Below, in pieces: positions 60,501 to 64,000 of a stretch of DNA of 64,000 bases. Under the pieces are notes generated by a model. The model was given only the letters and a program-made list of their open reading frames with translations, was not told the origin of the DNA and ran no database searches. Origin of the DNA: Owenia fusiformis (taxonomy: Eukaryota > Annelida > Polychaeta > Sabellida > Oweniidae). The stretch lies in contig CAIIXF020000002.1 in NCBI GenBank assembly GCA_903813345.2, positions 1,590,001-1,654,000 on the forward strand. The letters run 5' to 3'. Position 1 is the first letter of the stretch. Every line of letters begins with the position of its first letter. Position numbers and translations under genes: made by a program.

Positions 60501-62066
60501 ATACAGTCTATCTATGGCTCCATGTGATTTTCTTCCTTTTCTCCAAGTTGAAAGAATGGTTGAAAGAAAATGTTTTTTACTTATTGAATGAGGTTTAGAG
60601 TAGCACTCCAGCAGCATTTGTATCACATAAGCAATGACGGTTTCATAAATGTCTTCCATTCATTGGTAAAGTGGTATGAAAAATGTGTTCATATTCGTGG
60701 AAAATATGTTGAAAAGTAGGTCTTAATATGTGAAGATGATGATGGCAGATAACACTCAGATTGAAAATCGAAGATTCTCTCATATCATGGCTGGTGTTAG
60801 GTTGTGCACCTGCACCTAAAGTATAAGCCATATTATAACAGTTGTGACGTGATTTGCTATATTTAAATATCGTTCCGGGTGGCAGCGACCCGGTATTAAA
60901 AGATATGTAGAAAAGTAGCTAAAATATAGTCTTTTATGTTGAAACTTATACATAAAGTTGTTAAGATGTTCATCTTTATTATCTGAAAGTTTCACGTAAT
61001 TACATTAAAAAATAGCAAAGTTAGAGCGGGACGTCCAAGACTTTTGGATCACCCCTCGTACTATTCCTGGAGGCTGAAAAACAGTTTTAAGTTTAGTTTA
61101 AAATAGTTTATGTAAGTGTCACTGATCTTATAAATATGTACAATATAGAATACAAAAAACCAAAGAATATATGTAAATTAATGGATATACTGTATACATT
61201 ACCTGCATCTGTATCCTTCAGTGTTCTTAGTTTGCTGTCTGCTTCTTTCTGAAGCTTCATCAATGCCGACTGACGGTCTTGCAGAGAACGCAACTGAAAT
61301 AAATAAATACATAGAATTAACATTTTACTGTATTCTATCCATCTAATAGTTGTGATCAATAATCAAACATACCCATATTTTTATACTGTAACTTGGGATG
61401 GACAATAACCCGAGGAGTCGATTCCCTGCAAGTTGGGCCTCAACTCCCCAGTTGAAGAGTCAACTCAGTTTTGGGTTGAACAAGAACAACTTCTGGTTAT
61501 AAAAGCTGCACTTTGAACTTGCTGCGTGCAATTTTGTCATCCTCTATACCTCTCATTCTTAATTTAAATTAAGAAACCTGTACAGCCAAACATCTCTCAA
61601 CTTGAGCATTTCTATTCAAATTTTGAATCCATATATTTCATTATAAAACCCCTAAAACTTCTATCAATATGCAGTGATCTCCACGGGACTTTTTCCCAAG
61701 TGGGTGCAAAATTCTCAATTCCACAATTTTGACCGATTTTGGTCAAAATATTCCCATATTTCCATGATTTTTCTTATTTTCAAATGGGTGCAAATGGATT
61801 CTCAGGTGGCTGCACGCCTATTATCAAAATCTCAGGTGGGCACTGCCCCCACTTGCTTTAATCTGGGGAGATCACTGATATGAAAACTTTTGACCAGTCC
61901 CTGTGGCGTTTGGATAACACAGGTTTTATTGTATATGTAGCCAAGGTGTTTGAAAAAGAATCATAAATACCTGTTCTTGTTGCTCCAACATCTTCCTTAA
62001 CAGTTCATTTTGATACCACAGTGATTCAAGCTCATCGTTCTTGGGGCCAGCAGCTCCAACTTCAGA
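33458..62066 (-). CDS. PCM1: Pericentriolar material 1 protein (PCM1), 3' 33 exons; N-terminus off window
   Basis: PCM1 is the scaffold of centriolar satellites; in studied animals it binds itself through coiled coils, moves along microtubules with dynein, and delivers proteins to centrosomes and cilia. I recognise it from segments I know from vertebrate PCM1: KMRRQRMLREELRQKK, MATWGGST followed by an acidic stretch, SEVATLISQNESRPHFLIEL with LRQRALYAVQDL, TPSESLVTTDDEE-like TPSESLVTTDEEE, LGDTVIHLDKALSRMREYE, FFHKQLGSILQDSLAKF and CGEDLLVEMSEILFNELAFF. All 33 exons have AG/GT borders and matching phases: 61971-62066, 61203-61293, 59408-59803, 58846-58978, 58014-58178, 56861-57028, 56457-56651, 55954-56077, 55446-55560, 54957-55140, 54522-54655, 53704-53883, 53452-53510, 52692-52800, 51449-51610, 50597-50836, 49814-49994, 49492-49617, 49259-49317, 48288-48564, 46998-47235, 42285-42383, 41151-41357, 40792-40935, 40032-40270, 39431-39566, 38633-38848, 38061-38170, 37520-37676, 37286-37339, 36810-36933, 35693-35815, 33458-33522. 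The total is 5,106 nt, 1,701 residues, against about 2,024 in the full human protein. Confidence 0.95.
34234..35019 (+). mobile_element. Mariner-type element, internally deleted, in PCM1 last intron
   Basis: TA duplications (34,232-34,233; 35,020-35,021) flank 786 bp with terminal inverted repeats of about 200 bp starting CAGTGTGTCCC / GGGACACCCTG. The middle keeps only the C-terminal part of a transposase (34,485-34,691). Confidence 0.9.
34485..34691 (+). pseudogene. Mariner/Tc1-type transposase C-terminal fragment
   Basis: 68 codons with WGYFFKDKVYTTSPRDVDDL, followed by residues ending ERNGGHVEGHWG. The W-G-Y-x-K-D-x-V-Y and (N)GGH motifs are typical of the C-terminus of mariner-like DDE transposases. 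The catalytic DDE/D part is missing. Confidence 0.8.
35344..35455. mobile_element. GC-cored foldback MITE, relative of 17,752-17,886
   Basis: The ends tgggtcacatttgctcc and gagcaaaggtgactcag are imperfect inverse complements, with an inner catcggccgggcgccggg shared with the element at 17.8 kb. Confidence 0.7.
35693..35815 (-). CDS. PCM1: PCM1 exon 32 of window
   Basis: 123 nt encoding VSEAELVKEEVIEEPITITE and QFTAELNNVKQ. Acceptor ttgtAG, donor GTACTA, which is weaker than the others. Confidence 0.78.
36155..36360. repeat. 21-bp minisatellite in a PCM1 intron
   Basis: About nine units of agcaatatgtgaatacaaat or close variants. On the minus strand 21 bp gives an open heptapeptide repeat (YSHIAYL), which is an artefact of unit length and not a gene. 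Confidence 0.85.
36810..36933 (-). CDS. PCM1: PCM1 exon 31 of window with nearby alternative stop
   Basis: 124 nt encoding IKIENKMAEEDSENPNPAQ and LELAGDPQAIKEP. The donor CCAG|GTGAGA joins exon 32 in phase. If the donor is ignored, the frame reads EPGEIIDAE and stops at 36,787-36,789, giving an alternative short C-terminus. Confidence 0.85.
37286..37339 (-). CDS. PCM1: PCM1 exon 30 of window
   Basis: 54 nt, phase 0, encoding VENEITVDDIPVALNVDQ. Confidence 0.85.
37520..37676 (-). CDS. PCM1: PCM1 exon 29 of window
   Basis: 157 nt encoding SIGSDEEEDEEENEMSAED and KEPSEQPQVNGK; acidic, disordered. Confidence 0.9.
37855..37985. repeat. 28-bp tandem repeat in a PCM1 intron
   Basis: Units of acagacaccaaacaccaact plus gacaaaca occur about four times; related single copies are near 33,770 and 35,990. 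Confidence 0.8.
38061..38170 (-). CDS. PCM1: PCM1 exon 28 of window
   Basis: 110 nt encoding ARDDEMANKVDINDSHYSQ and NRRIELAVSETKPFTS. The ETKPxTS-x-GS(D/E)D junction with exon 29 resembles vertebrate PCM1. Confidence 0.92.
38405..38605 (-). mobile_element. MITE, inverse copy of 61,672-61,880
   Basis: Shared, in opposite orientation: cccacctgagattt, cccatttgaaaatgagaaaa and ttttggactgaactg / gaccgattttgg. It lies just downstream of exon 27 and does not touch its donor. Confidence 0.7.
38633..38848 (-). CDS. PCM1: PCM1 exon 27 of window
   Basis: 216 nt encoding an acidic Thr/Gln/Glu repeat (three near copies of EETTQGE) and ESEEDDETREPTIKAS-like residues ending EEEELGK. Low complexity; repeat number may vary. 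Confidence 0.9.
39431..39566 (-). CDS. PCM1: PCM1 exon 26 of window
   Basis: 136 nt encoding MRECGEDLLVEMSEILFNEL and AFFRLMQDLDEPGKQVKKKL; conserved end of the domain. Confidence 0.97.
39842..39895. mobile_element. 54-bp palindromic mariner-type micro-MITE
   Basis: It is flanked by TA. CGAGGGGATGATCAATAAGT and its inverse are separated by only a few bases. The CGAGGGG-TGATC ends are those of the mariner copy at 59,958-61,058. Confidence 0.85.
40032..40270 (-). CDS. PCM1: PCM1 exon 25 of window
   Basis: 239 nt encoding YPRIDTQQLDHQIKAIMTEV, SSQLLSYIKRMVLQLTKQK and FFHKQLGSILQDSLAKFEG, the heart of the conserved C-terminal domain. Confidence 0.97.
40792..40935 (-). CDS. PCM1: PCM1 exon 24 of window
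   Basis: 144 nt encoding ALSRMREYERQKDQSASPA and a Ser-rich tail ending SVSDMA. With exon 23 it forms the conserved VIHLDKALSRMREYER block. Confidence 0.95.
41151..41357 (-). CDS. PCM1: PCM1 exon 23 of window
   Basis: 207 nt, phase 0 at both ends, encoding ARMLYTLNAGNVSKSEQSA, STGYWESGGFSQDLGDTVIH and LDK. Five extra copies of its first part with its acceptor lie upstream in 112-bp steps; only the acceptor at 41,358 leaves the frame correct. Confidence 0.93.
41358..41960 (-). repeat. Five 112-bp tandem duplications of the PCM1 exon-23 acceptor region
   Basis: Acceptor-exon junctions recur at 41,357, 41,469, 41,581, 41,693, 41,805 and 41,917. Each unit has a pyrimidine tract (cttgttattttcAG), ctcgtatgctgtacac and ctcacaacaggg, and then intron-like tatatatcaatgc. 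112 is not a multiple of three, and reading through any unit gives a stop in the next one, so the upstream acceptors would be decoys. Confidence 0.95.
42285..42383 (-). CDS. PCM1: PCM1 exon 22 of window
   Basis: 99 nt, phase 0 at both ends, encoding PPPRWLVTSNRRETNGDM and TPSESLVTTDEEEVR. The TPSESL-TTD motif is diagnostic of PCM1. A 4.6-kb intron full of repeats precedes it. Confidence 0.95.
42865..43930 (-). mobile_element. Mariner element, 1,066 bp, decayed, in PCM1 intron 21
   Basis: TA-flanked terminal inverted repeats start CGAGGGTTGTCCCAGAAGTA and are about 40 bp long. A transposase fragment lies on the minus strand at 43,254-43,436; the rest is degraded. Confidence 0.9.
43254..43436 (-). 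pseudogene. Mariner transposase N-terminal (HTH) fragment
   Basis: 60 codons including WQKRFKRDDLTLYDNSKHGR, like the second helix-turn-helix and linker (W-x-x-x-F-K ... D-x-x-x-x-GRP) of mariner transposases. No DDD catalytic part remains. Confidence 0.75.
43932..44765. other. Intronic sequence with a small internal duplication
   Basis: Ttgttagtacctca followed by tctgattggt occurs twice (44,260-44,310 and 44,322-44,366). Nothing else is recognised. Confidence 0.5.
44766..45225. repeat. Tandem pair of foldback elements
   Basis: Two related copies (44,766-44,957; 45,037-45,222), each with actaacaaaacaattgt and gacctctc at one end and ttttgcc(g/a)gttgacctc at the other, forming imperfect hairpins. 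A third, inverted, partial copy is at 52,838-52,930. Confidence 0.75.
45405..46520. repeat. Tandem array, about 11 units of 95-103 bp, in PCM1 intron 21
   Basis: Units contain tatttccaatttcactccct, ggcacaaagttacagaggta and atcttcaaattcaagaatta followed by ctttgaaatatt. Unit length varies by indels, and two subtypes (cctatgtggc and cacctattagac) alternate. Confidence 0.93.
46998..47235 (-). CDS. PCM1: PCM1 exon 21 of window, conserved C-terminal domain start
   Basis: 238 nt encoding SAQSDFSLFEALRETIYSE, VATLISQNESRPHFLIELF and LLNSDYLRQRALYAVQDLV. This is the strongest identifier of PCM1 in the window and the start of its conserved C-terminal domain. Confidence 0.97.
47785..48215. mobile_element. 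Possible short-ended foldback insertion in PCM1 intron 20
   Basis: Cagatgcgagtag (47,783-47,795) is matched by ctactcgcatct (48,198-48,209). Only about 12 bp pair, so the call is tentative. Confidence 0.4.
48288..48564 (-). CDS. PCM1: PCM1 exon 20 of window
   Basis: 277 nt encoding VGQGYGSAIDSRKTRSRPQ, DNASMASMVSQSSALSSMA and DDLAAMAAAKKMAARAKGG, Met/Ala/Ser-rich. Confidence 0.9.
48600..49255. repeat. Two minisatellites in PCM1 intron 19
   Basis: From 48,660 to 48,960, degenerate copies of ggtaagtgtacttggtgtaa; from 49,060 to 49,250, about six 33-34-bp units with tgtactccatgtaattacag. Confidence 0.8.
49259..49317 (-). CDS. PCM1: PCM1 exon 19 of window
   Basis: 59 nt encoding TKKLATGDVSGSARSDASS; small, basic then Ser-rich. 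Confidence 0.85.
49492..49617 (-). CDS. PCM1: PCM1 exon 18 of window
   Basis: 126 nt encoding SPLYTESSSQYEELPQQLSV and ERLVPKLDLEEIFKSRPRK. Confidence 0.9.
49814..49994 (-). CDS. PCM1: PCM1 exon 17 of window
   Basis: 181 nt encoding GSPGYTDGRRSAGIQTDFSW and a Thr/Pro/Arg-rich tail (TERPSPTQRPMNQPNYAFQ), predicted disordered. Confidence 0.9.
50451..50556. mobile_element. 106-bp hairpin MITE flanked by TTAA
   Basis: TTAA (50,447-50,450 and 50,557-50,560) flanks gctacattcacaccaa ... ttggtgtgaacttagc. The interior is also self-complementary (gatggcgctttgatg / cattaaagcgccatc). TTAA targets are used by piggyBac-type elements. Confidence 0.75.
50597..50836 (-). CDS. PCM1: PCM1 exon 16 of window
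   Basis: 240 nt encoding an acidic/Arg start (GREEADEEGAGGDRPDSRY) and a Pro/Gly/Tyr/Met-rich low-complexity segment (YGPSPMPYGMPYGAPSPV), likely disordered. Confidence 0.9.
50905..50978. repeat. Short tandem duplication, about 34 bp
   Basis: Ttctttttaccccct followed by gataagcagttagcattt occurs twice in tandem. Confidence 0.85.
51449..51610 (-). CDS. PCM1: PCM1 exon 15 of window
   Basis: 162 nt encoding DTSVHQGMVSDLASTYQAQ and LLSLNQVYSQLHSQQAEMQ, a Gln/Leu coiled coil. It accepts any of the exon-14 donors in frame. Confidence 0.92.
51957..52691 (-). repeat. Seven 105-bp tandem duplications of PCM1 exon 14 with its donor site
   Basis: Units repeat exactly every 105 bp (35 codons, GVNALCQSLIKEQEQLNRVL then QGGTSGMCLKYIPVY) and are nearly identical. 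Each holds the exon's 3' part, the donor (GTATGTG; GTAAGC in the last) and 30 nt of intron read as SGMCLKYIPVY. No acceptor separates units. The whole stretch is one open frame, so it may be coding repeats, skipped intron, or a ladder of alternative donors. Confidence 0.95.
52692..52800 (-). CDS. PCM1: PCM1 exon 14 of window, shortest form
   Basis: 109 nt encoding PGVEELQHQLAGVNALCQSL and IKEQEQLNRVLQGGTS, leaving after one base. The donor CAG|GTATGTG is the first of eight equivalent donors spaced 105 bp apart down to 51,957. Using any of them keeps frame with exon 15. The longest open form is 51,957-52,800 (844 nt). Confidence 0.88.
52838..52935. repeat. Inverted partial copy of the 44.8/45.1-kb foldback family
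   Basis: Gcagacctctcttgaggtca, actggcaaaattgtatactg and taaaccttgaaagtactgtt match the inverse of the elements at 44,766-45,222. Confidence 0.65.
53452..53510 (-). CDS. PCM1: PCM1 exon 13 of window
   Basis: 59 nt encoding DPRMNSLPGFTRNQLGSRGQ. Leaves in phase 0. Confidence 0.85.
53704..53883 (-). CDS. PCM1: PCM1 exon 12 of window
   Basis: 180 nt encoding GYPSDGIVQVEEEEEAAES and IIGEDYRQHLRAMHLPIPV; the G-Y-x-S-x-G-I-V start followed by glutamates is the known continuation of the ATWGGST region. Confidence 0.94.
54522..54655 (-). CDS. PCM1: PCM1 exon 11 of window
   Basis: 134 nt encoding MSVVSGDMTMATWGGSTVQ and a run of Asp/Glu. ATWGGST followed by an acidic patch is a PCM1 hallmark. Confidence 0.95.
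54957..55140 (-). CDS. PCM1: PCM1 exon 10 of window
   Basis: 184 nt encoding NDELWEKMRRQRMLREEL and RQKKQELEDMMRKDQPRR, one of the best-conserved PCM1 signatures. I chose the acceptor catctccAG at 55,141 over a nearer ctAG because only it keeps phase and the NDELW start. Confidence 0.95.
55310..55432. repeat. 23-bp tandem repeat in a PCM1 intron
   Basis: About five units of taagaaatgtacttctgact, just downstream of the exon 9 donor side. Confidence 0.85.
55446..55560 (-). CDS. PCM1: PCM1 exon 9 of window
   Basis: 115 nt encoding SPRMREAEAATKEVVSTPAV and RTRRQEAPYVTFQEPPAE, basic then acidic, not helical. Confidence 0.9.
55954..56077 (-). CDS. PCM1: PCM1 exon 8 of window
   Basis: 124 nt encoding EAFYETKVQEQRAELGELM and QKLLAIQEQLQKLHEQFPI, a strong heptad-type coiled coil. 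Confidence 0.92.
56457..56651 (-). CDS. PCM1: PCM1 exon 7 of window
   Basis: 195 nt encoding KLNAAKEKLARLQQLVAMV, then a Ser/Thr/Gln linker and GPTVLSEQQR. It is part of the coiled-coil N-terminal half. Confidence 0.92.
56861..57028 (-). CDS. PCM1: PCM1 exon 6 of window
   Basis: 168 nt encoding ELKNRERRLLQDEELDTSQ and ending GGYEDDPEIQDKVR. It is similar in layout to exon 5 (helix, acidic Ser/Gln linker, YEDPE-like YEDDPE), which suggests an old exon duplication. Confidence 0.92.
57644..57834. mobile_element. Foldback MITE with hairpin centre
   Basis: Cgatttgactagatca (57,644-57,659) pairs with tgatctagtcaaatcg (57,814-57,829); in the middle agcgccccccatttt / aaaatcggggggcgct forms a strong hairpin. 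Confidence 0.75.
58014..58178 (-). CDS. PCM1: PCM1 exon 5 of window
   Basis: 165 nt encoding KLHDVRGRLTQLKDLVQYY, an acidic stretch and SDYEDPELMRSLR. The acceptor (accctAG) directly follows a 10-bp minisatellite whose minus-strand transcript is open in all frames, so an extended exon would not meet a stop for about 100 codons; the phase with exon 4 supports the acceptor at 58,179. Confidence 0.9.
58185..58497. repeat. 10-bp minisatellite abutting PCM1 exon 5
   Basis: About 31 units of aaggttgaac / aaggttgaat. Because the unit is 10 bp, all three minus frames read a similar Leu/Phe/Asn/Pro/Ser/Thr pattern without stops. It ends 7 bp before the exon 5 acceptor and effectively forms its polypyrimidine neighbourhood. 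Confidence 0.95.
58846..58978 (-). CDS. PCM1: PCM1 exon 4 of window
   Basis: 133 nt encoding EVDTQSNTSSVVHIQDSL and AQQMLEMLDARKKLK. Acceptor tttttAG, donor GTGAGT. Confidence 0.9.
59408..59803 (-). CDS. PCM1: PCM1 exon 3 of window
   Basis: 396 nt, the largest constitutive exon seen. A Ser/Thr-rich start (VGASNGVPHSDAVDLD) leads to ELKELRSRLNYLKNLYDSD and to RRELKHKLKDLQDKKSRM, two coiled-coil segments. Both splice junctions keep frame. Confidence 0.93.
59958..61058 (+). mobile_element. Mariner element, 1,101 bp, decayed, in PCM1 intron 2
   Basis: TA-flanked inverted ends start CGAGGGGTGATCCAAAAGTC, plus a second inverted stretch (accctgccacccggaacg / cgttccgggtggcagcg) inside. Transposase remnants are on the plus strand. 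Confidence 0.9.
60326..60719 (+). pseudogene. Mariner transposase C-terminal remnant with frameshifts
   Basis: Frame 60,326-60,598 ends with FFLFSKLKEWLKENVF, like the D-F-F-L-F-P-K-L-K motif; an overlapping frame reads MAPCDF just before it; a third frame (60,600-60,719) gives VKWYEKCVHIRGKYVEK and a stop, like the usual mariner terminus. At least two frameshifts are visible. Confidence 0.85.
61203..61293 (-). CDS. PCM1: PCM1 exon 2 of window
   Basis: 91 nt, enters in phase 0 and leaves after one base. It encodes LRSLQDRQSALMKLQKEA and SKLRTLKDTDA, a continuing coiled coil. Confidence 0.88.
61672..61880 (+). mobile_element. MITE with CAGTGATCTCC ends
   Basis: The ends cagtgatctccacgggac and ctggggagatcactgata are inverse complements. 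A related inverse copy is at 38,405-38,605. Confidence 0.8.
61971..62066 (-). CDS. PCM1: PCM1 exon 1 of window
   Basis: 96 nt, phase 0 at both ends. It encodes SEVGAAGPKNDELESLWYQN then a Leu/Gln-rich helix ending LEQQEQ, probably coiled coil. Acceptor attctAG, donor GTATTT. Upstream exons are not in the window. Confidence 0.85.
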
Positions 62067-62084
62067 CTAGAATATTACATAAGT

Positions 62085-62312
62085 CAAAACAAATAAGATA
62101 AATTACACTTGGATTAAAAGGCATATGGGGTCCATTTGTGAGATTTAGCCACCTATCTTGGACTACATTGTTCATTTACTAGTAAAGGTTAAAAAATAAT
62201 AGTCAAACAAATAAGATAAATTACACTTGGATTACAAGGCATATGGGGTCCTTTTGTGTGATTTAGCGCCACCTATCTTGGACTACATTGTTCATTTATT
62301 AGTAAGGGTTAA
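62085..62312. repeat. Tandem duplication, unit about 120 bp, in the intron before exon 1 of window
   Basis: Two copies of aataagataaattacacttgg, ggcatatggggtcc and tcttggactacattgttcat, differing by a few bases. Confidence 0.9.
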
Positions 62313-62343
62313 AAACGGTTGAATTACAGGTGTATTATAAGGC

Positions 62344-63298
62344 AGGGTTCTCACTAGGCTTTAGACACTGGAGATTCTCCGGAGTCTAATGTCTTTAGTC
62401 CCTCTTGCTCCAGAGTCTAATAGCTTTTCCGGAGTCTAAAGTGTTTTTTCCGGAGTCTAATTTTGCATTTTTGTCACATTGTTTGTGGTAAAACTCTTGA
62501 GAAAATACACAAAACTTGATACAAACAAGGAATAGGAAGTCAGAAACCTTTTAGAAAAGTATATCATGATTAAAAAAGGGAGATGATCTTGTCGTATTTT
62601 GAAAAGTACACTAAAAGTGTCTTTCTAAGACTTAGAAGGAGAAATGTGAGATTTCGAGCCATATGTCTCAAGAAAATGCTCTTACCTTTCTAGTAGGATG
62701 AGTTCAGGTGCCAAAAACAGCTCATCAAAGGATATATATCATTTTCTAATTGAAAATTTTTGTTGAGCCCTGCATTTTTAACACTGTTTTGACAGGAAGT
62801 CATACCCAAAATGAAAACTGAATAAAACAACATTCATCCTAAATGTAGATCAAAATACATACTCAGACATGCAAAATGATATTATTAGTAGTAATGCTGA
62901 TCATTTTTAAGAAATCTAAGCATGTAAATAAGACTTTTTTCGTCCATGATTATATAGATAAAGAATTTCTTCCTTCAGGAAGCATTGGCAGTTTGGTGTA
63001 GTGGTTAGAGCTTTGGGCTCAAACAGAGTTTTATTCCATAAGATCTGGGTTCAAATCCCTCCGGTGGAATATGTTTTTATTCTTTATTTTTGTTTTTTTT
63101 TCATTTTGATCCACAATATTTTTAAAATAAATTTTTATATATGGCACTTAAACCATATTTAGTATTTCCAAGGGTTTTAATTTTTAGATGAAATCATAGA
63201 AAGTTACTTAAAGAGGATATCTCTGATCTCACATGGGGAAGGAGAAGTCGCGATACTGCGAAAAAATCCAGGGTCTAAAAATTTCCTGGTGAGAACCC
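62344..63298. mobile_element. hAT-like non-autonomous element carrying a SINE
   Basis: The ends are agggttctcactagg and cctggtgagaaccc, inverse complements. The flanking 8-mers TATAAGGC (62,336-62,343) and TATAAGGG (63,299-63,306) differ at one base and fit an 8-bp target duplication, as for hAT transposons. Near both ends 'gtctaa'/'ggagtcta' motifs recur. There is no transposase. Confidence 0.75.
62987..63067 (+). mobile_element. tRNA-derived SINE head (pseudo-tRNA)
   Basis: Ggcagtttggtgtagtggtt contains an A-box (tggtgtagtgg, 62,994-63,004) and ggttcaaatcc a B-box (63,048-63,058), spaced as in a pol III tRNA promoter. The 3' end does not pair with the 5' end, so it is not a functional tRNA. 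A T-rich tail follows. Confidence 0.75.
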
Positions 63299-63306
63299 TA
63301 TAAGGG

Positions 63307-64000
63307 ATATGTGTGGTACCACTTGTCAAGGTGACATCACAAGTGCATAATAAGGAATACATTTTTCTCCCAGAGGGCACAGATGATAATGATTTGCCAT
63401 TAAAGTCGATAATGAGAATACACTGTCAATTGTATAACTTGAATGAAAACAATGGGTCAGGGGATCATGTCCAGAAAACAATTCTTACTACATGAACTTG
63501 TAAATACTAATTAAATATAATGTGTTCCAGATTAAGAGGAAAATGTGCTAAATTCAAATCTGACTTTTTGGTCTATATATGCAAGGAAAAATTGTTAGAA
63601 CATAAGCCATGGCTCATTTGAAAGGTCTCTTTGTGCTTTTTAAGAGAAAAAAATATCAAAATATTGAAAAAATCTGTGATAAGACCCCTTTTCCTGTGGC
63701 CTGGCTAATATAATATTGTACCATTACCATTGAGAATTTAACTAATGTGACATCATTATTACATACAAAGGTCACCATTTAGCTGTTAAAAGGCTGAATG
63801 AAGCTAAAAAATGGAGTCAGACAAACACATTTGTTTAGTAGGTACAAACAACAGGCTTGGTATATAAAAAAATATAAACGTTAAATGATGAAAACTAGCA
63901 AATACATTTAAGCTAAATATGAGTGCCCAGACATACATAAAGAACTGTGCTTTTCTATTTCAAATGCAATTAAAAACATAAGTCACAAATAAATTGTTTT
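63307..64000. other. Intronic or intergenic stretch, nothing recognised
   Basis: I see no PCM1 exon with acceptable splice sites and no repeat here. The upstream PCM1 exons must lie beyond 64,000. Confidence 0.5.

Noticed and set aside
62987-63067. Functional tRNA gene
   Set aside because: A- and B-boxes are present, but the two ends do not form an acceptor stem, so it is a SINE head.

Overview
The window looks like nuclear DNA of an invertebrate animal. It is AT-rich, has spliced genes with canonical GT/AG introns, contains mariner, hAT-like and CACTA-like DNA transposons, foldback MITEs with long poly-G/poly-C tracts and a tRNA-derived SINE, and shows no prokaryotic gene organisation. The one host gene identified is PCM1, the centriolar-satellite scaffold, which is present in many animals. 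The repeat style resembles marine lophotrochozoan genomes such as molluscs, but that is only an impression and no sequence search was possible.

Left half, 1 to about 27.7 kb: a Ty3/Gypsy-type LTR retrotransposon lies on the minus strand and is split by two large insertions. Read 5' to 3' on the minus strand there is a candidate promoter (CRE plus TATA, 27,611-27,644), a long leader or LTR that contains a 5.85-kb array of a 91-bp satellite (21.03-26.89 kb), a small membrane-protein-like ORF (20,725-21,033), a candidate LTR end and primer-binding site (20,223-20,241), and the gag N-terminus (19,562-20,173). Then comes an unresolved 6.9-kb interruption, the middle of gag (11,891-12,675), an 8.72-kb CACTA-like insertion (3,169-11,890, 3-bp target duplication CAT), and finally a 1,056-codon stop-free frame (1-3,168). 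That frame carries the gag C-terminus, a CCHC knuckle, a DSG protease, a reverse transcriptase with YLDD and the start of RNase H, and it leaves the window at position 1. The inserted DNA is non-coding and rich in foldback elements and duplications.

27.7-33.4 kb: intergenic DNA with a nested inverted-repeat structure, two unrecognised 88-codon minus frames and two MITEs. One MITE supplies the first canonical AATAAA downstream of the PCM1 stop.

33.46-62.07 kb: the 3' part of the PCM1 gene on the minus strand. I could place 33 coding exons whose splice sites and reading phases all agree, 5,106 nt or 1,701 codons plus stop. The N-terminal exons lie beyond the right edge. Two exons carry local tandem duplications that include a splice site: exon 14 (105-bp unit, in frame, eight phase-1 donors) and exon 23 (112-bp unit, out of frame, six acceptors). 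The introns hold mariner copies with transposase remnants, several minisatellites, MITEs and, at 62.3-63.3 kb, a hAT-like element with a SINE inside it.

The most interesting material is the splice-site-bearing exon arrays of PCM1, the satellite-laden retrotransposon leader with its membrane ORF, and the nested transposon history that an unusually intact gag-pol frame records.
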